Shown: in pieces, positions 7,013 to 15,181 of the stretch
How the letters are laid out: the number at the start of each line of letters is the position of its first letter
Numbering within the stretch: position 1 is the first letter of the stretch
Source: Microcella flavibacter
Lineage (GTDB): Bacteria; Actinomycetota; Actinomycetes; Actinomycetales; Microbacteriaceae
Length of the DNA stretch: 64,000 bases
Direction of reading: 5' to 3'
NCBI RefSeq assembly: GCF_012530535.1
Contig: NZ_CP051299.1
Coordinates: 2,418,001 to 2,482,000, forward strand
The notes under the pieces: model-generated
Told to the model about the DNA's origin: nothing
The model's input: the letters and a program-made list of their open reading frames with translations, nothing else
The model's database searches: none
Made by a program: the position numbers and the translations under genes

Positions 7013-7741
7013 TCAGGCGAGCTCGCGCCGGAAGAACCCGTCGATGCGCAGCCAGGCGTCGGCAGTATCCACCGGTCGCGGGCCCATCCCCATCACGGGA
7101 CCCATGACGACGCGCATGAGCCGCGGCCCCGCGGGCATCGCGTTGAGGAACCCGTGCCCGGCCTCCGGGTACTCGACGACGTCGTGCTCGATGCCGCGCG
7201 CCGTGAGCGCCGCGTCGAGCCGCGCGGCGGCTCCCTTCAGTGAGCGGTCGCGCCCGCCGAAACTGCCGACGAGGGGGCAGGCGCCGTCGAGCACATCGTC
7301 GAGGTCGGCGGGGAGCATCCCGTAGTTCACCGACGCCGCGCCGTACCCGCCCTGCCCGGCGAGCAGCAGCGCGAAGCCGCCGCCCATGCAGAAGCCGATG
7401 ACGCCGACCGTGCCGCGCGCGTCGGGCCGGGCGAGGAGGTGGGCGCGCGCCGCCTCGATGTCGTCGAAGGCCGGGCCGTGGCCGGCGCGCAGGGCGCGGA
7501 AGGTCGCGACCAGGCGTCTGCGCGCCCCGCCGCGGCTGAACAGGTCGGGCATGAGCACGAGGTAGCCGAGACCGACGAGCCGCTCGACGTGGTCGCGCAT
7601 CGCGGCGTCGACCCCGAAGGCCTCGTGCACGACGACCACCGCGGGGAACGGCCCCTGCCCCTCGGGCACGCCGAGCACGCCATTCAGGGCGCCGGGTCGG
7701 TCGGGGGCGGACTGCGGGATCACGACTTCGGTGACGGTCAT
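7013..7741 (-). CDS. Dienelactone hydrolase family protein
   Basis: A 242-aa alpha/beta hydrolase. The nucleophile elbow is GFCMGGGFA, with cysteine in place of serine as in true dienelactone hydrolases. The acid is probably in GSFGGRDRS and the histidine in PEAGHGFLN; VVVVHEAFGVD carries the oxyanion-side Glu typical of the family. In carboxymethylenebutenolidase the reaction is lactone ring opening in aromatic breakdown. No other ring-cleavage genes are nearby, so the real substrate is open. It is divergent from a GNAT gene 49 bp away. Confidence 0.9.
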   Translation of the reverse strand: MTVTEVVIPQSAPDRPGALNGVLGVPEGQGPFPAVVVVHEAFGVDAAMRDHVERLVGLGYLVLMPDLFSRGGARRRLVATFRALRAGHGPAFDDIEAARAHLLARPDARGTVGVIGFCMGGGFALLLAGQGGYGAASVNYGMLPADLDDVLDGACPLVGSFGGRDRSLKGAAARLDAALTARGIEHDVVEYPEAGHGFLNAMPAGPRLMRVVMGPVMGMGPRPVDTADAWLRIDGFFRRELA

Positions 7742-7790
7742 GGCCGCACCGTACGCACGGCCGCCGCGAGCGGGCTGGCAGGATGCTCGG

Positions 7791-8306
7791 GTGCTGTCGA
7801 TCCGACCCTACGAGCCGCGCGATGCCGACCCGACGCTCGAGGTGCTGCGGGCGGCCATCGCGGTGACGGCACGCGCCGACTACTCGGAGCAGCAGACGCG
7901 GCTCTGGGCATCCCGCGCCGAGCGCCCCGGCTGGCACGAGCGCCGCGCCGCCGTCGAGACCTGGGTCGCCGAGCTCGACGGCCGGGTCGTCGGCTTCATC
8001 GACCGCGACGAGCACGGGTACATCGACATGCTGTTCGTGCACCCCGAGGCGGGCGGGCGCGGCGTCGCGAGAGCGCTCGTCGAGCGGGTGATCGCCTCGG
8101 CCGAGGCCGCGGGGCTCGAGTGGATGACCGTGCACGCGAGCCTCACCGCGCGGCCCGTGCTGCTGCGCCTCGGCTTCGAGCCCGACCCCGCCGCGCACGA
8201 CGACGCCGCCGATGGCTCCCGGACGGTGCTCATCGACGGCGTCGCGTTCACGAACGTCCGCCTCGCGCGGCGGCTGCGGCCGGGCGCGGGGCGCGAGACC
8301 CTCTAG
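7791..8306 (+). CDS. GNAT family N-acetyltransferase
   Basis: About 171 aa. The acetyl-CoA-binding motif A is VHPEAGGRGVARALVERV, preceded by YIDMLFV, and the C-terminal strand is PVLLRLGFEPD. This is the standard GNAT layout (acetyl transfer to an amine; substrate unknown). I moved the start to GTG at 7791 (LSIRPYEPRDAD), which has AGGA 7 nt upstream; the longer frame begins inside the divergent hydrolase gene. Its stop shares CTAG with the stop of the convergent acyl-CoA oxidase gene. Confidence 0.9.
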   Translation: MLSIRPYEPRDADPTLEVLRAAIAVTARADYSEQQTRLWASRAERPGWHERRAAVETWVAELDGRVVGFIDRDEHGYIDMLFVHPEAGGRGVARALVERVIASAEAAGLEWMTVHASLTARPVLLRLGFEPDPAAHDDAADGSRTVLIDGVAFTNVRLARRLRPGAGRETL

Positions 8307-10435
8307 CGGCGCGCCTTCTTGCCGGCGACGAGGTCCTTCTCGTCGATCGGCGCGAGGCCGCTCGCGGCGAGGCCGGCGTAGTGCGCGCGGGCCTCCTCCT
8401 GGCGCTCGTGCTCGACGCCCGTCGCGATCTCGGCGCGGATGTGCTCGGGCTCGAGCAGGAACGCGTCGGTCAGCGCGACCGCGTGCGGGCGCAGGCGCGG
8501 CAGCAGGCGGCCGTCGATGTAGTCGGTGATGGCCTGCGCGCGATGGGCCGAGAGGCGCCCGTGGATGAGGTACCAGGCCAGGTTCTTCTCGATGAGCGTG
8601 AGCCCGAACAGGTCGCGCAGCCAGGTGAGAACCTGCTTCGTACCGGCGTCCTCGACCTGGTCGAGCGCGTCGGTGAAGGCCTCCCACTGCAGCAGCTCGC
8701 CGTGGGCGCGGGCGGCCTCGATGAGCTCGTTCTGGTGGCGGTTGAAGAGGGCGGCCGCGTCGGGCTTCGACATGCGGGATGCTCCGCGCAGGCGCCCCGC
8801 CAGCTCGGCCACCATCGTCTCGACCCGGTCGGTCAGCAGCTGCCGCTGGGCCGCGGTGCCGCGCACGTACCCGACCGAGCGGGCGGTCGAGCCGAAGTCG
8901 GCGACCGACTGCGCGAGGCGGCGCAGGCCGGAGCGGTGCATCGCGGCATCCCCCACCTGGTCGGCGACGTACGCGGCGAGCGCGCCCGCGTCGGCCTTGG
9001 CGAACTTCTTCGAGTAGTCGGTGAGCAGGCGCTTGGCGACGAGCTGCAGCAGCACCGTGTTGTCGCCCTCGAAGGTGGCGTAGACGTCGAGGTCGGCGCG
9101 CAGCTGCACGAGGCGGTTCTCGGCGAGGAAGCCCTGGCCGCCGCAGGCCTCGCGAGCCTCCTGGATGATGTCGAGCGCGTTCCAGGTGCTGAGCGGCTTG
9201 AGCGCCGCGGCGAGGGTCTCGAGATCCTGTCGCGACTCGTCGGTGTCGTCGGCGCCGGAGAAGACCTGGTCGAACTTGTCGAGGAACACCTCGTGCGCGA
9301 ACGACATGGCGTACGTGGCGGCGAGCTGCGGCAGCAGGCGGCGCTGGTGGCGCTGGTAGTCGAGCAGCACGACCTCGTCGTCGCTCGAGGCGGTGAACTG
9401 GCGGCGCTCGGCGCCGTAGCGGATGCCGATGGTGAGCGCGAGCTTGCTGGCGACGACGCAGGCGCCGTCGAGCGAGACGCGGCCCTGCACGAGCGTGCCG
9501 AGCATCGTGAAGAAGCGGCGGCCGGGGCTGGCGATGGGCGAGGTGTAGACGCCGTGCTCGTCGACGTCGCCGTAGCGGTTGAGCAGGTTGGTGCGGGGCA
9601 CGCGCAGGTTCGTGAAGTGCAGGCGGCCGTTGTCGATGCCGTTGAGGCCGCCCTTGAGGCCGTCGTCCTCGCCGCCGACGCCGGGCAGGAAGGCCCCGCT
9701 CTCATCGCGGATGGGGGCGTAGAAGGCGTGCACGCCGTGGTTGACGCCGCGGGTGATGAGCTGGGCGAAGATGACGGCGGCGCGGCCGTGCTCGGCGGCG
9801 TTGCCGAGGTAGTCCTTCCATGCGGCGCGGAACGGCGTGTGGATGACCCACTCATCGGTGTCGGCGTCGTAGGTGGCGGTGGTGCCGACGGCCGAGACGT
9901 CCGAGCCGTGCCCGGTCTCGGTCATCGCGAAGGCGCCCGGCATCTCCATCGTCATGATGGGCTTCAGCAGCTCGTCGTGGCGCTCGGTGCCGAGGTGCAG
10001 CACGGCCGAGCCGAAGAGGCCCCACTGCACGCCGGCCTTGATCTGCATGCTCGGGTCGCCGAGCAGCAGCTCCTCGAAGCTGGCGATGTTGCTGCCGTTG
10101 TCGTTGTCGCCGCCGAGCCGCTCGGGGAACGCCCGCAGCACCGAGCCGGTGGCGGCGAGCTTCTGCAGCTGCTCGAGAGTGCGCTCGCGGTGCTCGTGCA
10201 TGCCGAGCTCGGGGATGCGGTGGAACGCGGGGTCGGCCATGAGGGCGCGCGACTCGCGGCGGGCCTGCGCCCAGCGGCCGAGCAGCTGCTCGCCGAGCGA
10301 GGCGACGTCGACCGCCACGTCGGCGGTGTCGGGGCCGGTCGCGGAAGCGGGCGATGCGAGGCGCGGCGTGGGGCGCGCGGCCGCGGCGGGGCCGGCGGGG
10401 GTCTCGGTGCGGGCGGTGTCGGCGAGCTGGGTCAT
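8303..10435 (-). CDS. Acyl-CoA oxidase/dehydrogenase family flavoenzyme
   Basis: A 710-aa protein of peroxisomal acyl-CoA oxidase size. The FAD/acyl-CoA region shows FAMTETGHGSDVSAVGTTA, then RVSLDGACVVASKLALTI and RYGAERRQF. Near residue 450 are the EACGGQGF and TFEGDNTVLLQLVAKRLL motifs, which include the family's catalytic Glu. The C-terminal 200 residues form the second helical domain of oxidases. It catalyses the first step of fatty-acyl beta-oxidation. I chose ATG 10435 (MTQLADTA), with GGAG 7 nt upstream; a second ATG four codons earlier lacks a ribosome site. It stands alone, and its 3' end overlaps the GNAT gene by 4 bp. Confidence 0.9.
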   Translation of the reverse strand: MTQLADTARTETPAGPAAAARPTPRLASPASATGPDTADVAVDVASLGEQLLGRWAQARRESRALMADPAFHRIPELGMHEHRERTLEQLQKLAATGSVLRAFPERLGGDNDNGSNIASFEELLLGDPSMQIKAGVQWGLFGSAVLHLGTERHDELLKPIMTMEMPGAFAMTETGHGSDVSAVGTTATYDADTDEWVIHTPFRAAWKDYLGNAAEHGRAAVIFAQLITRGVNHGVHAFYAPIRDESGAFLPGVGGEDDGLKGGLNGIDNGRLHFTNLRVPRTNLLNRYGDVDEHGVYTSPIASPGRRFFTMLGTLVQGRVSLDGACVVASKLALTIGIRYGAERRQFTASSDDEVVLLDYQRHQRRLLPQLAATYAMSFAHEVFLDKFDQVFSGADDTDESRQDLETLAAALKPLSTWNALDIIQEAREACGGQGFLAENRLVQLRADLDVYATFEGDNTVLLQLVAKRLLTDYSKKFAKADAGALAAYVADQVGDAAMHRSGLRRLAQSVADFGSTARSVGYVRGTAAQRQLLTDRVETMVAELAGRLRGASRMSKPDAAALFNRHQNELIEAARAHGELLQWEAFTDALDQVEDAGTKQVLTWLRDLFGLTLIEKNLAWYLIHGRLSAHRAQAITDYIDGRLLPRLRPHAVALTDAFLLEPEHIRAEIATGVEHERQEEARAHYAGLAASGLAPIDEKDLVAGKKARR

Positions 10436-10696
10436 GACGTTCTCCATCGAGGGTGCCGTGCGCGGGGTTCTGGTCTGCTGCGGTGCTGGTCCGCGGGGGT
10501 CGACGGGTGCGGAGCACGCGGTCGTCGACGCATCATCACGGTAGGCGCGGGGCTGCGCGCGGCGCCGTTCGTGGTGCCGCACCCACGAAGCGGTTCGGGA
10601 TGCTCCGGGCCGGGTTTGTCGATGACCGCAGGTTGCTGGGCGCAGCCTTAGTGGAACCCGGCACAGAGCATCCCGTCACCGCACCCTCGGAGCGGC
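10436..10696. other. Intergenic region between the acyl-CoA oxidase and thioredoxin genes
   Basis: This gap of about 260 bp holds the divergent promoters. I see no gene on either strand with family signal. The only clear element is the palindrome at its right end, listed separately. Confidence 0.5.
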
Positions 10697-10712
10697 ATAC
10701 CCCGCGGGGTAT
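10697..10712. promoter_or_regulatory. Perfect 16-bp palindrome before the thioredoxin gene (CsoR-like box)
   Basis: ATACCCCGCGGGGTAT reads the same on both strands and ends 26 bp before the thioredoxin ATG, where an operator would overlap the promoter. CsoR/RicR-family repressors, which sense Cu(I) or persulfide, bind GC-rich palindromes of the form TACCCC-N-GGGGTA, so a member of that family is the best candidate ligand. No such regulator gene lies in the window. Confidence 0.6.
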
Positions 10713-10738
10713 CGACGCCCTGTGCGAGACTGGAGCGC

Positions 10739-11146
10739 ATGGCTACCGTCGACCTGACCACCGCGGACTTCGAGCAGACCGTGACCGCCCCCGGCATCAC
10801 CCTCGTCGACTTCTGGGCGGAGTGGTGCGGCCCCTGCCGCATGTTCGCCCCCGTCTACGAGAAGGCCAGCGAGCAGCACCCCGACGTGACCTTCGGCAAG
10901 CTCGACACCGAGGCCGAGCAGGCGATCGCCGCGGCGGCGAGCATCCGCTCCATCCCGACGCTCATGGCGTTCCGCGACGGCGTGCTCGTCTTCGCGCAGC
11001 CCGGCGCCCTGCCGGCGCCCGCGCTCGAGCAGGTCATCACCGCCGTCAAGGAGCTCGACATGGACGAGGTGCGCGCGAAGATCGCCGCGCAGGAGGCGCA
11101 GGCCGCGCCGCCGCAGGGCGAGCAGCCGAGCGAGCCCTCGGCCTAG
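10739..11146 (+). CDS. trxA: Thioredoxin
   Basis: A 135-aa thioredoxin. The active site is WAEWCGPCRMF (CGPC, about residues 32-35) and the cis-Pro loop is RSIPTLMAFRDG. The last 25 residues are an Ala/Gln/Glu/Pro-rich tail absent from the minimal fold. It reduces protein disulfides with thioredoxin reductase, which is not in this window. The palindrome 26 bp upstream suggests metal- or sulfide-responsive control. The stop codon overlaps that of the convergent acyltransferase by 4 bp. Confidence 0.95.
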   Translation: MATVDLTTADFEQTVTAPGITLVDFWAEWCGPCRMFAPVYEKASEQHPDVTFGKLDTEAEQAIAAAASIRSIPTLMAFRDGVLVFAQPGALPAPALEQVITAVKELDMDEVRAKIAAQEAQAAPPQGEQPSEPSA

Positions 11147-11853
11147 AGCGCCCCGGGCGAGCGGAAGACCCGCTTGACCTTCTCCACGACGCCCTGCGCG
11201 GGCGGCTCGTTGTAGACCCCGGCGAGCGGCTGGCCCGACATGCGCCCGATCTCGGCCATGATCGCGTCGGTCGCCTGGCGGCGCGCGCGGCCCGAGGTGG
11301 CCGGGCCGAAGCCCGAGACGTCCATCGGCTCGCCGAACTCGACCGTGACGCGGGCGAACCGCGGGCGCTTCGCGCCCACGGGCAGCAGCTCGTCGGTGCC
11401 GCGCAGCGCGACCGGCACCACCGGGGCGCCCGCGGTGAGGGCGAGCCAGGCCACGCCCGTGCGGCCGCGGTAGAGGCGGCCGTCGCGCGAGCGCGTGCCC
11501 TCCGGGTAGATCGAGAAGGCGAGGCCGTCGTCGAGCTTCGCGCGCCCCGCGTCGAGGGCGGCCTGCGCCGCCTGGCCCGCGCCGCGCTCCACCGGGATGG
11601 CGCCGACGCCGGTGAAGAAGGCGCGGCTGAGCGCGCCCTTCAGGCCGCGGCCGGTGAAGTAGTCGGCCTTGGCGAGGAAGCTCACCGGCCGGCGGGCGAC
11701 CAGGGTGATGACGACGCTGTCGATGAAGGAGAGGTGGTTGCTCGCCACGACGACGGGCCCGCGGGCGGGCATCCGTCGACGACCGACCACGCGGGGGCGG
11801 AACACGAGTCGCAGCAGCGGCCCGAGGACGGCCCGGGCGAGGAGGGTCAGCAC
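11143..11853 (-). CDS. plsC: 1-acyl-glycerol-3-phosphate acyltransferase (PlsC family)
   Basis: A 236-aa membrane-associated acyltransferase. Motif I is NHLSFIDS (NHxxxxD), motif II GVGAIPVER, motif III YPEGTRSRDG and motif IV VVPVALRGTDELLP, all in order. Such enzymes make phosphatidate from lysophosphatidate on the cytoplasmic membrane face; some actinobacterial paralogs acylate other lipids, so the exact substrate is not certain. It has a GTG start and no operon partner. Confidence 0.92.
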   Translation of the reverse strand: MLTLLARAVLGPLLRLVFRPRVVGRRRMPARGPVVVASNHLSFIDSVVITLVARRPVSFLAKADYFTGRGLKGALSRAFFTGVGAIPVERGAGQAAQAALDAGRAKLDDGLAFSIYPEGTRSRDGRLYRGRTGVAWLALTAGAPVVPVALRGTDELLPVGAKRPRFARVTVEFGEPMDVSGFGPATSGRARRQATDAIMAEIGRMSGQPLAGVYNEPPAQGVVEKVKRVFRSPGAL

Positions 11854-11928
11854 TGCCCCATGGTGCCAGCAGAGCGATGCTCGGGTGGGAATGCACCGCG
11901 CTGCGGGCCCGCGCGGCGCGGATCGACG

Positions 11929-11934
11929 TAGGAT
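11929..11934 (+). promoter_or_regulatory. Possible -10 box of the GH5 gene
   Basis: TAGGAT lies 140 bp before the GTG start of the glycosidase gene and is the best TANNNT match in the gap. No -35 box is convincing. Confidence 0.35.
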
Positions 11935-12074
11935 GAGGCCACCCGACGCTCCACCCGCTGCGCCCCGAGTGCCCGCCTCCGCCGCCGCCCGTGCCGCAGC
12001 AGCACCGCACCGCTCCGACCTCGCGCCGCCGACTGCCGCGACCCCGCCCGCCCGTGTCGAGAGAGACCCGCCTC

Positions 12075-13313
12075 GTGACCACCCGATCCCACCGCACCCG
12101 CACCGCCCGCCGCCGGCGCACCCTCGCGATCACCGCCGGCGCGCTCGTGGCCGTGCTTGTCGCCGGGGTGGCCGCCGCGCTCATCACGGCCGGCCGACCG
12201 GCCCCGTCCCCGACCGCCGCGCCCGTCGAGGAGACCCCCGTGCCCACCCCCGAACCGAGCCCGACGCCCGATACCGACGCCCTCGAGGGCATCGAGCTCG
12301 ACCCACTGCAGCAGCGGCGCATCGACGAGCTGCGCGCCTGGACCGCATGGCTCGCGGCGAACGACGCCGAGGGGTACGTCGGCGAGCTCGGCTGGGCCGC
12401 CACCCCCGAGTGGCAGCAGCTGGCCGACTACTGGTACCGCATCGCCGAGCAGGAGGGCCTGTGGACGAGCCTGTGGGCGGCGGGCAGCCACTGGGGCGAC
12501 TCCTACGCTCTGACCGCCTACGGCGCGAGCCCCGACTCCGACCAGCTGGACATCGCGCTGCCCCAGGCAGAGCTGCTCGAGGCGCAGCAGGGCAGCGAGC
12601 AGCGGCACGGCGTGAACCTCGCGGGGCTCGAGTTCAGCACCGAGGAGGGCTTCTCCTCGGCCGCGCCCGGCGTGCTCGGGCGCGACTTCTTCGACGAGCC
12701 GGAGGCGTCCTTCGCCTACCTGGCCGACCGCGGGATCGACTTCGTGCGCCTGCCGTTCCGGTGGGAGCGCCTCCAACCGCAGCTGGGCGGTGCGCTCGAC
12801 GAGTCCTACGCCGCGACCATCGACGCGATGCTCGACGCGGCCGAGAGGCACGGCGTCGACGTGGTGCTCGATGTGCACAACTTCGGGCGGTACCTCACCT
12901 CGGGGGGAGAGCTGCGGCTCGGTACCCCCGAGCTGCCCGGCTCCGCGCTGTCGGACGTGTGGCTGCGCATCAGCGAGCGGTGGGGCGGGCATCCCGCCGT
13001 CGTCGCGTACGGTCTCATGAACGAGCCGCACTCCCTCGGGGACGATCTCGCCGCCGAGGCGCTGCGCTGGGAGGGCGTCTCGCAGGAGGTGCTGACGGCG
13101 CTGCGCGACGCCGGCGACGGGATGCTCGTGCTCGTGCCCGGATACGACTGGTCGAGCCTGTCCCGGTGGACGCAGACGCACCCCGACGGCTGGATCACGG
13201 ACCCCGCCGACAACTTCCGCTACGAGGCGCACCACTACTGGGATGCCACAGGGGAGGGCGCGTACGCCCTCCCCTATGCCGACGAGCTCGCCGCCGTTCA
13301 GATCAACGGCTGA
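12075..13313 (+). CDS. Secreted/anchored GH5-like glucanase with circularly permuted barrel
   Basis: About 412 aa from the GTG at 12075. Residues 17-40 are a single membrane anchor or signal segment after an Arg-rich start, then a Pro/Thr linker to about 68. Residues 83-160 resemble the C-terminal part of GH5 cellulases: helix TAWLAAND, then GYVGELGW with the nucleophile-position Glu104, then LWAAGSHWGDSYALTAYG. Only afterwards come strands of the N-terminal part: HGVNLAGLEF, DFVRLPFRWERLQP, VVLDVHNFGRY, the acid/base motif GLMNEPH (Glu317), VLVPGYDWSS and YEAHHYW. The protein ends soon after this, where a normal GH5 would still need its nucleophile strand. Both catalytic Glu are present, but in swapped order. 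It is tail to tail with the polysaccharide operon (11-bp overlap). Beta-glucan hydrolysis is inferred. Confidence 0.85.
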   Translation: MTTRSHRTRTARRRRTLAITAGALVAVLVAGVAAALITAGRPAPSPTAAPVEETPVPTPEPSPTPDTDALEGIELDPLQQRRIDELRAWTAWLAANDAEGYVGELGWAATPEWQQLADYWYRIAEQEGLWTSLWAAGSHWGDSYALTAYGASPDSDQLDIALPQAELLEAQQGSEQRHGVNLAGLEFSTEEGFSSAAPGVLGRDFFDEPEASFAYLADRGIDFVRLPFRWERLQPQLGGALDESYAATIDAMLDAAERHGVDVVLDVHNFGRYLTSGGELRLGTPELPGSALSDVWLRISERWGGHPAVVAYGLMNEPHSLGDDLAAEALRWEGVSQEVLTALRDAGDGMLVLVPGYDWSSLSRWTQTHPDGWITDPADNFRYEAHHYWDATGEGAYALPYADELAAVQING

Positions 13314-14700
13314 CGGCCCGCCGGGAGGAGTCCACCCGAAGAGACTCCGCCATGATCGCGGCGACGCGCTGACCGTCGCGTACCGCGTAGTTGGTGCCCC
13401 GGTCCTCCGGGAAGACCTGGGAGAAGTTGGCAAGGTACACGCCCGGCAGCGGCGTCTCCATGGCCGGGATCCGGTCGGCGAAGGTCACATCGACGATGTG
13501 CTGCGCGTTGCGGAACGTGAACACGTGCGACTCCTGCACGAGCTCCGGGCGGAAGGCGGGCAGCAGCGACGCGAGACCCGCGTACCACTTCTCGCGCAGC
13601 TCATCGTCGGGCAGCGTCATCAGCGGATCGTCGTTCTGCACGTAGTCGCCGATGTAGTAGATGTACCGGCCGCCGGTGCGCTCGGTGCCGATGAGCGAAT
13701 CGAGGCTCAGGAACACCAGGAACGGCGCATCCAGGTCGTGGATCTGGTGCCAGTACGTGTTCGTGATGGGCTCGCTGGTCGTGATGACCATGAGCTTCGC
13801 GCCGAGGTAGTCGATGGTCGTCAACTGCTCGGTGTACGCGTCGGTCATGGCGGGATGCTCGGCCGCGAGCCGCGCGAACGGCGTGCTCGGGATCGCCCCG
13901 AGCACCCGGTCGTACTGCTTCGTGACGCCGTTCACCGTCACGGTCGGCCTACCGTCGAGCTCGCCGATCGCCGAGACCTTCGTGCTCGTGCGGAGCACCA
14001 CGCCGCGCTGCTCGAGCTCCTCGACCCAGCGGTCGACCATGATGCGGAAGCCGCCGTCGAAGTAGCCGAGGCGCTCGGTGGCCTCGCCCTTGATCTTCGA
14101 GGTCTGGCGCACATGGATGCGCGTCCAGAGCCACGCCATCGTGACCTTGTCCCAGTAGATGTCGAACTTGCCCTTGAGCAGCGGCTTCCAGACGATGTCG
14201 GCGGCGCGCTTGCCGTTGACGCGGCACAGCCACTCGTAGGCGGTGACCTTCGTCAGCGGCTCCCAGTTTCGCAGGAACTGCAGCCGCAGGCCGGTGAGGC
14301 CGGTGCGGATGCGGTCGACGAAGGAGAGCGGGGTGAAGCGCAGCAGCTCCATCGGCGTGGTGAAGCCGTACTCCGAGCCCTGGTGGAAGGCGCGGATGGA
14401 GCTCGGGTGGAAGTCGAGCTTGTCGCGGATGCCGAGCTCCTCGGCCATCCCGATCATCCACTCGTCGGTGGTGTAGAGGAAGTGGTACGCCTGCTCGAGC
14501 GGGAAGCCGTCGTCGAGCGTGAAGCCCGCGACGAGGCCGCCGAGCTGCGGTGCGGCCTCGAAGACCTCGACCTGATGGCCGAGCTTGGAGAGCTCGTAGG
14601 CCGCGGTCAGGCCGCTGAAGCCGCCGCCGATGACGGCGATGCGGGCGGGGGCGTCGGATGCTGCATGGTCAACCGGACCCGGGGAGAGCGTGTCGGTCAT
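13303..14700 (-). CDS. FAD-dependent oxidoreductase of the polysaccharide operon
   Basis: A 465-aa protein. The N-terminal Rossmann motif is IAVIGGGFSGLTAAYELSKLG (residues about 21-41) and the acidic strand end is VEVFEA. The C-terminal FAD contact is GVYLANFSQVFPEDRGTNYA. Overall it resembles the UDP-galactopyranose mutase/protoporphyrinogen oxidase/amine oxidase superfamily (NAD(P)-binding, COG1232). Members recur beside GtrA and GT39 genes in actinobacteria, where they may modify a lipid-linked or nucleotide sugar; the reaction is unknown. Its ATG overlaps the GtrA stop (ATGA), so the two are translationally coupled. It is last in the operon. Confidence 0.85.
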   Translation of the reverse strand: MTDTLSPGPVDHAASDAPARIAVIGGGFSGLTAAYELSKLGHQVEVFEAAPQLGGLVAGFTLDDGFPLEQAYHFLYTTDEWMIGMAEELGIRDKLDFHPSSIRAFHQGSEYGFTTPMELLRFTPLSFVDRIRTGLTGLRLQFLRNWEPLTKVTAYEWLCRVNGKRAADIVWKPLLKGKFDIYWDKVTMAWLWTRIHVRQTSKIKGEATERLGYFDGGFRIMVDRWVEELEQRGVVLRTSTKVSAIGELDGRPTVTVNGVTKQYDRVLGAIPSTPFARLAAEHPAMTDAYTEQLTTIDYLGAKLMVITTSEPITNTYWHQIHDLDAPFLVFLSLDSLIGTERTGGRYIYYIGDYVQNDDPLMTLPDDELREKWYAGLASLLPAFRPELVQESHVFTFRNAQHIVDVTFADRIPAMETPLPGVYLANFSQVFPEDRGTNYAVRDGQRVAAIMAESLRVDSSRRAVSR

Positions 14701-15179
14701 GAGGAGTTCCTTCCCGTGGAGGGGGCGAAGGTGATCTTCTTGTTGAGGGAGTACTGCAGCGCCACGACGGGCAGCAGCGTGAGGATCTTGGCGACGACGG
14801 GGTCGAGACCCGCGACGTCCACGGCGATCCAGATGATCGCCGTGCTGAGGAGCCATCCCGCGCCCGTGACGGCGGCGAAGGAGAGGAAGCGCAGCCACAG
14901 CCGGTCGGTGACGCGGAAGTTACCGAACGAGTTCGCGAGGAAGCTCGCGACCATGGCGACACCGGTGGAGAAGGTGTTGCTGAGGAGGGGGTGCCAGCCG
15001 AAGACCCGGTCGGCGAGCAGGAACAGGCCGACGTCGAGCACGACGGCCCCGCCGCCGATCACGAGGTAGCGCACGAGGGTCGCGCGGCGGGCGATCATGC
15101 CGACGAGGCCGCTGCGCTCGGCCGCGGGCCGGAGTGCGGGGGCCCCGACGGGCGCGGTGCGGGGTTCGGTGGTGGTCAT
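14697..15179 (-). CDS. GtrA family membrane protein
   Basis: A 160-aa protein with four membrane segments. Signs of the family are RYLVIGGGAVVLDVGLFLLADRVFG at the start, FLANSFGNFRVTDR (the FxxxRxxTF-like motif after helix 2), and KKITF near the end. GtrA proteins are thought to help flip polyprenyl-phosphate sugars across the membrane. I preferred ATG 15179, which has GGAG 5 nt upstream, over GTG 15185. It sits between the GT39-GH8 gene and the FAD oxidoreductase with coupled starts. Confidence 0.88.
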   Translation of the reverse strand: MTTTEPRTAPVGAPALRPAAERSGLVGMIARRATLVRYLVIGGGAVVLDVGLFLLADRVFGWHPLLSNTFSTGVAMVASFLANSFGNFRVTDRLWLRFLSFAAVTGAGWLLSTAIIWIAVDVAGLDPVVAKILTLLPVVALQYSLNKKITFAPSTGRNSS

Positions 15180-15181
15180 GA

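Noticed and set aside
7439-10651. 1070-codon plus-strand frame opposite the acyl-CoA oxidase gene
   Set aside because: Shadow frame: low-complexity Glu/Val/Ala/Arg composition with no motifs, while the minus strand holds an unambiguous flavoenzyme.
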